Positions 25,725 to 34,802 of a DNA stretch of 64,000 bases are shown here, one piece after another. A model generated the notes under the pieces. The model saw only the letters and a program-made list of their open reading frames with translations. It did no database searches and was not told where the DNA came from. A program made the position numbers and the translations under genes. This stretch comes from Halobacterium sp. R2-5. Lineage in GTDB: Archaea; Halobacteriota; Halobacteria; Halobacteriales; Halobacteriaceae. Numbering within the stretch: the stretch's first letter is position 1; the number at the start of each line of letters is the position of its first letter. The stretch covers positions 682,001 through 746,000 of the forward strand of contig NZ_JAANTH010000001.1 of NCBI RefSeq assembly GCF_011734195.1, read 5' to 3'.

Positions 25725-28208
25725 GTGGAACTCATCGTCACAGAGAAGAACAACGCGGCGCGACGCATCGCTGACATCCTCTCGGAGGGAGGGGCAAGCA
25801 CAGACACGACCGCGGGGGTGAACGTCTACGAGTGGGGGGGCCGACGCTGCATCGGGCTCTCCGGCCACGTCGTCGGCGTCGACTTCCCGCCCGAGTACAG
25901 CGACTGGCGGGACGTCGAGCCGGCCGAACTCGTCCACGCGGACGTCGTCAAGGAGCCCACCCAGGAGGACATCGTGAACGCGCTCCAGCGGCTCGCCCGC
26001 GAGGCCGACAGCGTCGTCATCGCGACCGACTACGACCGCGAGGGCGAGCTCATCGGGAAGGAGGCCTACGAGCTCGTCCGCGAGGTCAACGAGGAGGCGC
26101 CCATCCAGCGGGTGCGCTTCTCCTCGATCACGGACAACGAGGTCAAGTCGGCGTTCGCGGACCCCGACGACATCGATTTCGACCTCGCTGCGGCGGGGGA
26201 GGCCCGGCAGGTCATCGACCTCGTGTGGGGCGCCGCGCTCACGCGGTTCCTCTCTCTGTCCGCGCGCCAGATGGGCGAGGACTTCATCTCGGTTGGTCGC
26301 GTGCAGTCCCCCACCCTGAAGCTCATCGTGGACAAGGAGCGCGAAATCGAGGCGTTCGAGCCCGACGACTACTGGGAGCTGTTCGCGGACCTCGCGAAAG
26401 ACGACGTGGAGTTCGAGGCCCAGTACTTCTACGAGGGCGAGGACGGAAACGAGGCCGAGCGCGTCTGGGACGAGGACGCCGCCGAGCGCGCGTTCTCGGT
26501 GCTCCGGGAGGCCGGCGAGGCGGTCGTCGAGTCCGTCTCGCGGCGCACCCGCAGCGACGACCCGCCGGCGCCGTTCAACACCACGCAGTTCATCCGCGCC
26601 GCCGGCTCGCTGGGGTACTCCGCGGGCCGCGCGATGAGCATCGCGGAGGACCTCTACACCGCGGGTTACATCACGTATCCCCGGACGGACAACACCGTCT
26701 ACCCCGAGGACCTCGACGAGCGGGACCTGCTCGGCGAGTTCGAGCAGACTGTGTTCGGGGACAGCGCCGAGATGCTGCTCGAACGGGACGACCTCTCGCC
26801 GACCGAGGGCGACGAGGAGACGACCGACCATCCGCCGATTCACCCGACGCCGGACTTCCCGGACCGGAACAAGCTCTCCGAGGACGAGTGGGAGGTGTAC
26901 GAGCTCGTCGTACGCCGCTTCTTCGCGACGCTGGCCGAGCCCGCCGTCTGGGAGCACCTGCGCGTCGTCGCGGACGCGGACGGCGAGTCCCTCAAGGCCA
27001 ACGGCAAGCGCCTCGTCGAGGAGGGGTACCACGCGGTCTACCCGTACTTCAACACGAGCGAGAACTACGTGCCGGACGTCGACGAGGGCGACCGCCTCGA
27101 CCTCACTGATCCGCGGATGGAGGCCAAGCAGACCCAGCCGCCGCGCCGGTACGGCCAGAGCCGGCTCATCGAGACGATGGAGGACATGGGCATCGGCACG
27201 AAGTCCACCCGCCACAACACCATCGAGAAGCTCTACGACCGCGGCTACATCGAGGGCGACCCGCCGCGCCCGACGACGCTCGCGAAGGCCGTCGTGGAGG
27301 CCGCCGAGGAGTACGCCGACCTCGTGGTCAGCGAGCAGATGACCAGCGAGCTGGAGGCCGACATGACCGCCATCGCCGACGGCGAGAAGACGCTGGACGA
27401 GGTCACCGAGGAGTCCCGGGAGTATCTCGACCGCGTGTTCGACGAGCTCACGGGCTCCCGCGAGGAGATCGGGGACTTCCTCCGTGACTCGCTGAAGGCG
27501 GACAAGACGCTCGGCGAGTGCCCCGAATGCGGCGACACGCTGCTCGTGCGGCGCTCCCGGACGGGCTCGTACTTCGTGGGCTGCGACGGCTACCCCGAGT
27601 GCCGGTTCACGCTCCCGCTGCCGTCCACTGGCGAGCCGCTCGTCCTCGAAGAGACGTGCGACGAGCACGGCCTCCACGAGGTGAAGATGCTCGCCGGCCG
27701 GGACACGTTCGTCCACGGTTGCCCGCTCTGCGCGGCCGAGGAGGCCGAGGAGAGCGAGGACCGCGTCATCGGCGCGTGTCCCGAGTGCGGTGAAGAGGAG
27801 GGCGGCGAGCTCGCCATCAAGCAGCTCCAGACCGGCAGCCGGCTCGTCGGCTGCACGCGCTACCCGGACTGCGACTACTCGCTGCCGCTGCCTCGGCGCG
27901 GCGACATCGAAGTCACCGACACGTACTGCGAGGAGCACGACCTCCCCGAACTCGTCGTCCACGACGGCGACGACGACCCGTGGGAGCTCGGCTGCCCCAT
28001 CTGCAACTACGAGGAGTACCAGCAGCGCCAGCGCAAGCAGGGCGTCGAGGCGCTCGACGGCATCGGTCCCGCGACTGCGGAGAAACTAGCGGAGGCCGGC
28101 ATCGAGGACGTCGGCGACCTCGCGGCCGCGGACGCCGAGGACCTCGCGGAGTCAGTCTCGGGCGTGAGCGAGGACAGCGTCCGGGAGTGGCAGGCGCAGG
28201 CGGACTGA
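25725..28208 (+). CDS. topA: DNA topoisomerase I (type IA)
   Basis: Relaxes negative supercoils by single-strand passage. The 827 residues begin with a TOPRIM domain (ELIVTEKNNAARRIA; acidic triad region ATDYDREGELIG). The catalytic tyrosine is Tyr318 in YITYPRTDNT. Four zinc-binding segments follow near the C-terminus (CPECGD, HGCPLC, CPECGE, GCPIC), and a helix-hairpin-helix tail ends the protein (ALDGIGPATAEKLAEAG). Start is the GTG at 25725, supported by the Shine-Dalgarno 5 nt upstream. Confidence 0.97.
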   Translation: MELIVTEKNNAARRIADILSEGGASTDTTAGVNVYEWGGRRCIGLSGHVVGVDFPPEYSDWRDVEPAELVHADVVKEPTQEDIVNALQRLAREADSVVIATDYDREGELIGKEAYELVREVNEEAPIQRVRFSSITDNEVKSAFADPDDIDFDLAAAGEARQVIDLVWGAALTRFLSLSARQMGEDFISVGRVQSPTLKLIVDKEREIEAFEPDDYWELFADLAKDDVEFEAQYFYEGEDGNEAERVWDEDAAERAFSVLREAGEAVVESVSRRTRSDDPPAPFNTTQFIRAAGSLGYSAGRAMSIAEDLYTAGYITYPRTDNTVYPEDLDERDLLGEFEQTVFGDSAEMLLERDDLSPTEGDEETTDHPPIHPTPDFPDRNKLSEDEWEVYELVVRRFFATLAEPAVWEHLRVVADADGESLKANGKRLVEEGYHAVYPYFNTSENYVPDVDEGDRLDLTDPRMEAKQTQPPRRYGQSRLIETMEDMGIGTKSTRHNTIEKLYDRGYIEGDPPRPTTLAKAVVEAAEEYADLVVSEQMTSELEADMTAIADGEKTLDEVTEESREYLDRVFDELTGSREEIGDFLRDSLKADKTLGECPECGDTLLVRRSRTGSYFVGCDGYPECRFTLPLPSTGEPLVLEETCDEHGLHEVKMLAGRDTFVHGCPLCAAEEAEESEDRVIGACPECGEEEGGELAIKQLQTGSRLVGCTRYPDCDYSLPLPRRGDIEVTDTYCEEHDLPELVVHDGDDDPWELGCPICNYEEYQQRQRKQGVEALDGIGPATAEKLAEAGIEDVGDLAAADAEDLAESVSGVSEDSVREWQAQAD

Positions 28209-28209
28209 C

Positions 28210-28347
28210 TCAGGCCCCGTCGAAGCCGTTGCCCCCGCAGGAAGGGCAGCTCGACTCGTTGCGGCCGTAGCGCGCCCCGCACAGCCCGCACTCGTACTCC
28301 GTTGGCGCGTCCTCCACTCGTCGTCGGAGTTCCTCGACGGCGCTCAT
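28210..28347 (-). CDS. small CPxCG-related zinc finger protein
   Basis: A 45-residue protein with two Cys pairs, CGLCG and CPSCGG, forming one zinc ribbon after a short helix (AVEELRRRVEDAP). Start is the ATG at 28345-28347; a longer open frame upstream has no conserved content. TAAATA at 28375-28380 sits 28-33 nt upstream of the ATG and fits a TATA box. It ends 1 bp after the topA stop on the opposite strand. Function unknown. Confidence 0.8.
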   Translation of the reverse strand: MSAVEELRRRVEDAPTEYECGLCGARYGRNESSCPSCGGNGFDGA

Positions 28348-28565
28348 GACATGCGTTACCACACAACGAGGGAGTAAATAGGTTCCGGGGGCGTCATCGA
28401 ACCCGCCGAACGAGAGACGAATCGGCACTGGCTCTGCTAAAAGTGACTTCATGGGCTTAGTAGATCGATACTATTGGACGGCCGTCTACTTCCTTATCGG
28501 GGCGAACCTTCGCGAAGCGAGCGCGCGGCGAAGCGGGTAAGTAGACGCCGGCGCAAGTGAGACGC

Positions 28566-29831
28566 GTGCGTCTCGACGACTACATCGAGGGGCTCCAGCC
28601 GGACGAGGACGTCGAGCGGCGGCGCCTCGCGGGCGAGAAGTCCTACGAAGTGCTGGACTACCTCGACGACGTCGAATCCGGGTTCGAGTCCGCCGTGCAG
28701 GGGGACACGCTCGTCGGCGCGACCGCGCCGTCGGTGTTCGTCGGGCGGTCGTCGTACCCGAACGTCTCCGCGGGCATCCTCTCGCCAGTCGCGGGCGGCG
28801 CCGACCCCGAGGAGTACGCGACGAGCGGCGAGTGGTACCAGCAGGGCCTGGACATCGACAACGTCCTCCAGTACCGGACCGGTCTCCTGAACTCGCGGCG
28901 GTCGGCGAACGTCGACGTCCACGACGTCTGGGACGGCTTCGTCGGCACGCAGCGCGAGGTCGCGATGGCCGACCGGCCGGTGGACGTCGAAATCGGGCTC
29001 TCGGACACGCCGGACTTCGACGCGAGCGAGTACACGAACCCGGCGGCGAACGCGCCCTCGGGCCCGAACGCCAGCGCCGAGTCCGCGGCGCTCACCGAGA
29101 ACCCCCACGTGCCGCGGTACGTCGAGAAGACCCTAGAGGACGACGACTGGGCGGCGGAGGGCGCGATGACGTACCTCTACCGCCGCGGGTTCGACGTCTA
29201 CGACATCAACCGCGTGCTCTCCGTGGGCGCGCTCGGGCAGGCCGACCACCGCCGGCTCGTCCCGACGCGGTGGTCGATCACGGCCGTCGACGACACCGTC
29301 GGCCAGTTCCTCCGCGGGAAGATCCGGGACAATCCGAGCGTGAACCAGGTGTCTGTCCACGTCAACGAGTACATGGGCAACCGCTACTGGGTGATTCTGG
29401 CGCCGGGCCGCTGGGAGTACGAGCTCGTGGAGATGAAGGCCCCGGGCAGCATCTGGAACCCCGACCCCGCCGGCGACATCTGGATGGCCTCCGCGAGCGA
29501 GGGCTACGAGGGCCGCACGGGCTACGTCGACGAGACCGCGGGCGCGTACTACGCCGCCCGCCTCGGCGTGCTCGAACACTTAGACGACGTCGGCCGGCAG
29601 GCGAAGGCGCTCGTGCTCCGCGAAGTCAGCGACGACTACTGGGCGCCCGTCGGCGTCTGGCAGGTACGGGAGAGCGTGCGGAACGCCTTCGACGGCGAGC
29701 CCGGCGAGGGCGAGACGTTCCACGGCGCCGTCCGGGAAGTCGTCGACCACCTCCCGGTGTCGCTTTCGGACCTCCGCCGGAAGTCGAGCATGGTCGCGGG
29801 CGTCCAGAGCGACCTCTCGGAGTTCTCGTAG
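28566..29831 (+). CDS. nreA: DNA repair protein NreA
   Basis: Archaeal NreA works with PCNA in repair of alkylation or mitomycin damage in Haloferax. The 421 residues begin MRLDDYIEGLQPDEDVERRR and hold the family core (SSYPNVSAGILSPV, YRRGFDVYDINRVLSVG). The C-terminal tail QSDLSEFS resembles a PCNA-interacting peptide (QxxLxxF) and is the expected place for it. Start is the GTG at 28566; a GTG nine bases upstream is also possible. The 218-bp upstream gap holds TATA-like CTTCCTTATC and a GAGCG-type repeat. Confidence 0.93.
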   Translation: MRLDDYIEGLQPDEDVERRRLAGEKSYEVLDYLDDVESGFESAVQGDTLVGATAPSVFVGRSSYPNVSAGILSPVAGGADPEEYATSGEWYQQGLDIDNVLQYRTGLLNSRRSANVDVHDVWDGFVGTQREVAMADRPVDVEIGLSDTPDFDASEYTNPAANAPSGPNASAESAALTENPHVPRYVEKTLEDDDWAAEGAMTYLYRRGFDVYDINRVLSVGALGQADHRRLVPTRWSITAVDDTVGQFLRGKIRDNPSVNQVSVHVNEYMGNRYWVILAPGRWEYELVEMKAPGSIWNPDPAGDIWMASASEGYEGRTGYVDETAGAYYAARLGVLEHLDDVGRQAKALVLREVSDDYWAPVGVWQVRESVRNAFDGEPGEGETFHGAVREVVDHLPVSLSDLRRKSSMVAGVQSDLSEFS

Positions 29832-29882
29832 CCCGCGATTCGGGGGTTCGCTTAAGACGTCGCCGGGTGTAGGCTGCGTGTG

Positions 29883-30098
29883 ATGCTCCCCGCATTCGTC
29901 GGCGGCCTCCCCGGCGGCATGGAACTCGCGGTCATGTTCCTGATGCTAGTGTCGTTCGCTGTCGTCGCGTTCGTGGTCGTCGCCCTCGGTAAGATGGCGT
30001 TCGGCGGCCGCGACGACGGGCGCGTCGAGGAACTGGAGTCCCGCGTCGCCGACCTCGAAGCCGAACTCGCCGAAGAGCGCCGGAACGACGACCAGTAG
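29883..30098 (+). CDS. small membrane protein with TatA-like N-terminus and coiled-coil tail
   Basis: A 71-residue protein. MLPAFVGGLPGGMELAVMF resembles the start of haloarchaeal TatA (GGLPGGPELLV), but the amphipathic helix (ANKLPKLARS-like) is missing. Instead a long membrane helix (about 14-38) leads into a charged coiled coil (VEELESRVADLEAEL). So it is either a TatA-derived protein with another role or chance similarity. Twin-arginine export is dominant in haloarchaea, which makes this worth noting. Start ATG at 29883 (a GTG directly precedes it). Confidence 0.7.
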   Translation: MLPAFVGGLPGGMELAVMFLMLVSFAVVAFVVVALGKMAFGGRDDGRVEELESRVADLEAELAEERRNDDQ

Positions 30099-30165
30099 GG
30101 CGAACTCCGCGCCGTCGACCGCCGCAGTCACGGGTTTTTTCGCGGGTGCCGACGAACCCACTCCC

Positions 30166-30939
30166 ATGAGTGGTACCTCTCCTGACGGGTCGAAGCCGCG
30201 CGCCGTGCTCGTCGCGTTCGGCCTCGCCCTCCTCGGCTTCGCGCTCGTCGTCCCCGCTACCATCCTCGTCACGGGCGTCTACGTCGGCGTCACGGGCAAC
30301 CAGATCGGTGACGTCGCGGGGCTCGGCCTCGGCTTGATAGCCTTGCAGGGAATCGCGTTCCCGACGACGGCGTGGCTGTACATCCGGCGGCGCGGGCTCT
30401 CGTGGGACTACGTCTCCGTGGAGTTCCCGGACCTCTCGGACCTGAAGTACGTCGCCGCCGCGTACGTCGCCATCTTCGCCGCCATCTACGCCATCAGCGT
30501 CGTGCTCGCGCTCACTTCCACGGAGGCCGCGACGAACACGGGCGCGACCACCGCCCTCGAGAACCCCGGCATCATCCCGTACCTGATTCCGATACAGCTG
30601 TTGCTCATCGGTCCCGGCGAGGAGCTGCTGTTCCGCGGCATCATCCAGACGCGACTCCGCGAGCGGTTCGACGTCTGGCCGTCCATCCTGCTGGCGTCCG
30701 CGGCGTTCGCGCCGCTGCACATCTTCGCACTCTCCGGCGGGCTCTCCGCGGCGGCGGTCACCATCGGCATCCTGTTCGTGCCGAGCGTCGCGTTCGGCTA
30801 CATCTACGAGAAGACCGGCAACCTCGTCGTCCCCGCGCTCGCGCACGGCCTCTACAACGCCACGCTGTTCACGCTGATGTACGTCGCCGTGACGTACGCG
30901 CCCGAGGCGACGTCCGACACGGCGCTGCTCGGGTTCTAG
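30166..30939 (+). CDS. CPBP-family intramembrane metalloprotease
   Basis: The 257 residues form an integral membrane protein of the Abi/CPBP (Rce1-like) family. The three motifs are present: GPGEELLFRG (glutamate pair), AFAPLHIFAL (His) and ALAHGLYNA (His/Asn). Six to eight membrane helices are predicted. Relatives cleave near membrane anchors, for example CAAX-processed proteins or regulatory substrates. It follows the TatA-like small gene by 67 bp on the same strand. Substrate unknown. Confidence 0.92.
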   Translation: MSGTSPDGSKPRAVLVAFGLALLGFALVVPATILVTGVYVGVTGNQIGDVAGLGLGLIALQGIAFPTTAWLYIRRRGLSWDYVSVEFPDLSDLKYVAAAYVAIFAAIYAISVVLALTSTEAATNTGATTALENPGIIPYLIPIQLLLIGPGEELLFRGIIQTRLRERFDVWPSILLASAAFAPLHIFALSGGLSAAAVTIGILFVPSVAFGYIYEKTGNLVVPALAHGLYNATLFTLMYVAVTYAPEATSDTALLGF

Positions 30940-31128
30940 TCCGCGCTCTCCAGGTTTCCGAACGTCACGGGCGTGCTCGACGGCTTCCTCGTGTGGCCCA
31001 TCTCCGGAATCGCGCGCTCCTCGCCGTACTCCTCGGGGCCGGTTTCTCACGGGTCGATTGGTAGCGTACCCGACAGTCGAACACCGCGAAGACAAATCCC
31101 GGCTGGCCAGCCACTCAGGGTACAGCCG

Positions 31129-32874
31129 TCACGTGTCCCAGTCGAACGCTCCGCCGTCGGTCGCCGCCGCGCCCCGCCGGGTCCCGCTGTCGGCGTTCGT
31201 CTCCGGGTCGACCGTCGCGCCGTCGCCGGCGTCCTCGGGCACGTCGAACTCGTCCAGCAGCGCCGCCAACTCCTCCGTGCGGCCCGCGAGGTCGTCCATG
31301 CGGTCCGCGACCTCGTCGGTCGCCTCCGTCTGCTCGGCGGCGCTGTCCGCGACCGTGTCGGCCTCGCTGGCGGTCTCCTCGCTCACGCTCGCTATCTCGT
31401 CGACCATCCCGACCGCGTCGGTCACCGACTGGGCGCCCTGTTCGGTCGCCTCCGATATCTCCTGGACGGAGTGGTTGACGTTCGCGACCTCGTCTACGAT
31501 GGCGTCGAAGTCCCGGAGCACGCCCTCCGCCCGGTCGATCTTGCGCTCGACCTCCGCGTCCACCTCCGCGATGGCCGTCGAGGCGTCCTCCGCGCGCTGC
31601 GTGACGGTGTCCACGAGCTCGGAGATGTCGGCGGCCTGCTCGCGGGTCTCCTCCGCGAGGTCCTTGACCTCGTCCGCGACCACGGCGAAGCCATCGCCGT
31701 CCTCGCCGGTGCGCGCGGCCTCGATCGACGCGTTCAGCGCGAGCATGTTCGTCTCCTCCGCGATGTCGTCGATGAGCTCCGTGATGCCGTCGATGCGGTC
31801 GACCTCCGCGGCGAGCTCCTCGACGGTGTCGGCGACCGCCTGGCTCTGCTCGCGCAGTCCGCGCAGCGCCTCGATGGTGTCCTCGACCTCCGCCCGGCCG
31901 TCCTCGCCGCGGTCGGCGGCCGCCTGCGCGGTCTCCGCGACGTCGTCCGCGCTCGCCGCGATCTCCTCGACGGTCGCGGACACCGTGTCCATCTCCGCGG
32001 CGATGTCGTTCAGCTGCGTCGTCTGCTGGTTCGCGCCGGCCGCGATCTCGTCGACGCTCGCGCTCACCTCCGCGCTGTGCTCCGCGACCTCGTCGACCCG
32101 CGTCTCCGTCTCCGCGGACACCGCGAGGACGTCCTCGGAGAACGACTGGATGTCAGCGATCGTGTTCCCGAGCGTCGTCAGGAGGTCGTTGAAGTCCTCG
32201 ACGACCGCGCGGTGTTCGGCCGCGACGTCGAGGCTGTCGGGGTCAAGGAGGGCGGTGAGGTCGCCGTTGCGGGCGGCGTCGGTCGCCGCCGACAGCGCGT
32301 CGACGAGCCGCTCGAGCTGCTCGGACTGGCGCTCCAGCTCCGCCTGCTTGGCCTCCAGCTCCTCGGTGTGGGATTCGAGGCTGTCGGCCATCGTCGCCAT
32401 GCTGTCCCCGAACCGGCCGGGGACGTCGGCGTCCAGCGCCGCGTTCTCGAAGTCCTGCCGGGCGAGGGCGTCGGCCTGCCGGGACGCCGTCGCGAGGTTC
32501 GCCTGCATCCGTCGGAACGACGCCACCAGGCCCGCGATCTCGTCCTCGCGGTCCGACGACGGGATGTCCGCGCGCTGGAACTCGCCCGCGGCGATGTCGT
32601 CGGCGGCGGCTTCCAGTTCCACCAGCGGCTCGACGAAGTCCCGCTCGGCAATGAGGTACGTGTTGTAGAACGCGACGACCGAAAGCACGAGCGTCGCGGC
32701 GACTCCCGCGACCTGTACGGTTCCGGACGCGAACAGCGCGAACGCCGCCATCGACGCCGCGCCGGCGAACTGCAGACCGACCGCGGTCAGTATCTTCCGC
32801 TCGACCGACTCGGCCGCGCCGGCCAGCGCTATCGACTTCCAGAGTAGGGACTCGTACGTCGACCGAAGGGTCAT
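31129..32874 (-). CDS. methyl-accepting chemotaxis transducer without an outside sensor domain
   Basis: The 581-residue transducer has two adjacent membrane helices at about 28-48 and 52-74, with only a few residues between them, so there is no extracellular ligand domain. A HAMP domain follows (about 75-130), then long helices and a signalling domain with the hairpin tip [20 protein letters not shown]. Possible methylation glutamate pairs (AEEVE, DEVAEH) flank it. The protein probably senses a membrane-borne or cytosolic signal, or pairs with a membrane receptor; Halobacterium MpcT and the sensory-rhodopsin transducers share this topology. No rhodopsin gene is nearby. Confidence 0.93.
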   Translation of the reverse strand: MTLRSTYESLLWKSIALAGAAESVERKILTAVGLQFAGAASMAAFALFASGTVQVAGVAATLVLSVVAFYNTYLIAERDFVEPLVELEAAADDIAAGEFQRADIPSSDREDEIAGLVASFRRMQANLATASRQADALARQDFENAALDADVPGRFGDSMATMADSLESHTEELEAKQAELERQSEQLERLVDALSAATDAARNGDLTALLDPDSLDVAAEHRAVVEDFNDLLTTLGNTIADIQSFSEDVLAVSAETETRVDEVAEHSAEVSASVDEIAAGANQQTTQLNDIAAEMDTVSATVEEIAASADDVAETAQAAADRGEDGRAEVEDTIEALRGLREQSQAVADTVEELAAEVDRIDGITELIDDIAEETNMLALNASIEAARTGEDGDGFAVVADEVKDLAEETREQAADISELVDTVTQRAEDASTAIAEVDAEVERKIDRAEGVLRDFDAIVDEVANVNHSVQEISEATEQGAQSVTDAVGMVDEIASVSEETASEADTVADSAAEQTEATDEVADRMDDLAGRTEELAALLDEFDVPEDAGDGATVDPETNADSGTRRGAAATDGGAFDWDT

Positions 32875-32933
32875 GCCCGGGGCTTCGCGGAGTCACCTAA
32901 AAGCAGCCGGCGGCGATTCCCAGAGTCCGGGAG

Positions 32934-33218
32934 CTACTCCGTCGACACCGGGCCGACCTCGACGACCTCGCGAACGGCGTCCACGAACGCCTGGCGCTTC
33001 TGGAAGTACGTGGAGTCGACGTCCTCGAGGATGGATTCGAGCGTCTGCGGGCCGTCCGGCGTCCGTACGACCGTCTCGCCCTCCTTCCGGATTACCTCGC
33101 TCTTCTGCTGGCCCCACGTCAGCCGGGACGCGACGCGCGCCAGCGGCGCCCCCTCGACGGATTCGCCCTCGCCGAGCTCGACGGCGGGTTCCTCGTCCTC
33201 CTCGGTGTCGTCAGCCAT
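32934..33218 (-). CDS. DUF5789-family protein
   Basis: A 94-residue acidic protein. The conserved core is LTWGQQKSEVIRKEGETVV with RTPDGPQTLESILEDV and STYFQKRQAFVDAVREV, which matches the haloarchaeal DUF5789 family. It is predicted cytosolic with mixed alpha/beta structure. Start ATG at 33216-33218; the ten in-frame residues upstream are unlikely. It is 59 bp upstream of the transducer gene on the same strand. Function unknown. Confidence 0.88.
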   Translation of the reverse strand: MADDTEEDEEPAVELGEGESVEGAPLARVASRLTWGQQKSEVIRKEGETVVRTPDGPQTLESILEDVDSTYFQKRQAFVDAVREVVEVGPVSTE

Positions 33219-33254
33219 ACCCGGCGCTTCGTGAGGGGCTTGATTCAACCTTTC

Positions 33255-33335
33255 GAAGAGAGCGTGGGCGAGCGCAGCGAGCCCACGTTATACCGAGCGG
33301 TGAACGAAGTGAGCCGCGAGCAGCGTGAGCGAACC
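33255..33335. repeat. GAGCG-type haloarchaeal intergenic repeat
   Basis: CGTGGGC (33263-33269) and GCCCACG (33281-33287) form a perfect hairpin whose loop is GAGCGCAGCGA. It is followed by GAACGAAGTGAGC and CAGCGTGAGCGAACC units. The same GAGCGnAGCGAGC core appears in scpA and near 52100. Non-coding here. Confidence 0.55.
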
Positions 33336-33433
33336 GTCCGGACAGCACCCCAACGTGTTCGAGCGAGCCGACTGTACTGCGCGCGGTGAGCGTCTGACGT
33401 ACTGTTTTTACCCTTCGATAACAAGGGGCAGCC

Positions 33434-34363
33434 ATGACCAGCCTGGGGGAGACCTACGACCGGCGCGCGGGGGAGGCGAGTCAGCGGCGCGTCTACCTCG
33501 GCACCGGCTTGTTCGCGGCGGGCGCGCTGCTCGTCGTCGGCGGGATTCTCGCCGGGGCGACGGGGCTCCTCATCAACAACGGCTTCGGGCAGTACGAGAG
33601 CCGTGAGATCGCCGTCATTCTCGCGGGCCTGGGCGTCCCCGCGGTGCTCGTCGGCATCTTCACCGTGCTCCCGGCGAACCGCCTGCAACGCGGCGCGGCC
33701 GCTGTCGGCGCGGGCTTGAGCGTCCTCGGCGTGATGCTGTTCCGCGCGACGTACCCGTACCTGTACGTGCCGAACTCGGGCGGCGTGCCGACGACGGGGA
33801 CGCTGGCGTTCATCCTCGTCTACGCCGCCGGCATCATCACGACCTTCTGGTGTCTGTTCACGGCGGTCGCGACGTTCAAGACGCGCAACGACCCCGGCGG
33901 GACGGTGACGCTCACCGTCACGAAGGACGGCGAGACGCACACCGTGGAGGTGCCCGCCGACGACGTCGAGAGCGCCCGCGAGAAGCTCTCGTCCGGGAGC
34001 TTCGGCGGCGTCGGCGTCTTCGGTGGCGTCGAGGACCCCGACGAGCGAACGCGCGCGAACGCCTCCGAGCCGAAACCCGAACCGACGACGCCCGCTCCGC
34101 AGTCCTCGTCGCGGCAGCAGTCCGCGCGCGGCGCGTCGGCCTCCGTCTCGGACGGCGGCGCGACCACCGAGGACATCTCCTCCCCGCTCGACGACAGCGA
34201 CTCGAAGCCGTCCGCGGGCGGCCCGACGCCGGACAAGTACTGCGGGAACTGCACGCACTTCGAGTACGCCGGCTCGGACGGCATGCAGCCGTACTGCGCG
34301 CTCTACGAGGAGGAGATGGACGACATGGAGGCCTGCGAGTGGTGGGAGCGAAACGACCAGTAG
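33434..34363 (+). CDS. haloarchaeal membrane protein with C-terminal zinc motif (DUF7139-like)
   Basis: The 309-residue protein has an N-terminal half with four to five membrane helices (about 22-45, 55-75, 85-102, 118-145), then a soluble linker rich in Ser/Thr/Pro. The C-terminal motif CGNCTHFEY ... YCALYEEEMDDMEACEWWE has four cysteines and probably binds zinc. The layout matches DUF7139 as I recall it. TTTTTACCC at 33407-33415, about 20-27 nt upstream, is a TATA candidate. Function unknown. Confidence 0.85.
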   Translation: MTSLGETYDRRAGEASQRRVYLGTGLFAAGALLVVGGILAGATGLLINNGFGQYESREIAVILAGLGVPAVLVGIFTVLPANRLQRGAAAVGAGLSVLGVMLFRATYPYLYVPNSGGVPTTGTLAFILVYAAGIITTFWCLFTAVATFKTRNDPGGTVTLTVTKDGETHTVEVPADDVESAREKLSSGSFGGVGVFGGVEDPDERTRANASEPKPEPTTPAPQSSSRQQSARGASASVSDGGATTEDISSPLDDSDSKPSAGGPTPDKYCGNCTHFEYAGSDGMQPYCALYEEEMDDMEACEWWERNDQ

Positions 34364-34364
34364 C

Positions 34365-34802
34365 TTAGCGTTCTGCGAGCCGCGCTTCGACGTCTGCCCA
34401 GTGGCTGCCCGTCCAGAAGTACTGGCCGCAGTCCCCGCACCGCCACACGGGCGACGCGTCCTCGGGGACGTACTCGGGCAGGTCGCGTTCGGAGTCGACG
34501 TCCCGGAGTTCGCCGTTGCACGCGCCGCAGCGCTCGCCCGGCGCCGGCGAGAGGTCGACGCCCGCCGCGCCGAGTTCTTCGAGCTGTTCGTCGACGTCCT
34601 TCGACTCGACGAGCAGCCTCTCCGGCGCTCGGTCGGCGAGCTGGCGGTCCCGCGTGACGACTACGCGGTCCTCGCGGGCGGCGAGGTCGAGAATCTCGTC
34701 GTCGGCCTCGATTCCCCGGTCCAGGCAGTACGCGGCGTCGTGGCCGCACATCCGCAGGACGCGCGCGAGGCTGCCGAGCATCGCGTCCACCAGTAGTTTC
34801 AC
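34365..34802 (-). CDS. Mut7-C RNase (PIN-like) domain protein with zinc ribbon
   Basis: A 145-residue protein with an N-terminal PIN-like domain. LLVDAMLGSLARVLRMCGHD, DDEILDLAAREDRVVVTRD and later acidic residues fit the Mut7-C family of predicted nucleases. A C-terminal zinc ribbon (CGACN ... CGDCGQYFW) follows and HWADVEARL closes the family pattern. Start is a GTG at 34800-34802 that overlaps the polX stop by 4 bp, so translation with polX is probably coupled. RNA target unknown. Confidence 0.88.
   Translation of the reverse strand: MKLLVDAMLGSLARVLRMCGHDAAYCLDRGIEADDEILDLAAREDRVVVTRDRQLADRAPERLLVESKDVDEQLEELGAAGVDLSPAPGERCGACNGELRDVDSERDLPEYVPEDASPVWRCGDCGQYFWTGSHWADVEARLAER

Noticed and set aside
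30936-31001. 21-codon ORF on the minus strand (MGHTRKPSSTPVTFGNLESA)
   Set aside because: The peptide looks protein-like, and the same frame is open only 15 codons further upstream to a stop. Too short and without a start context to support as a gene.
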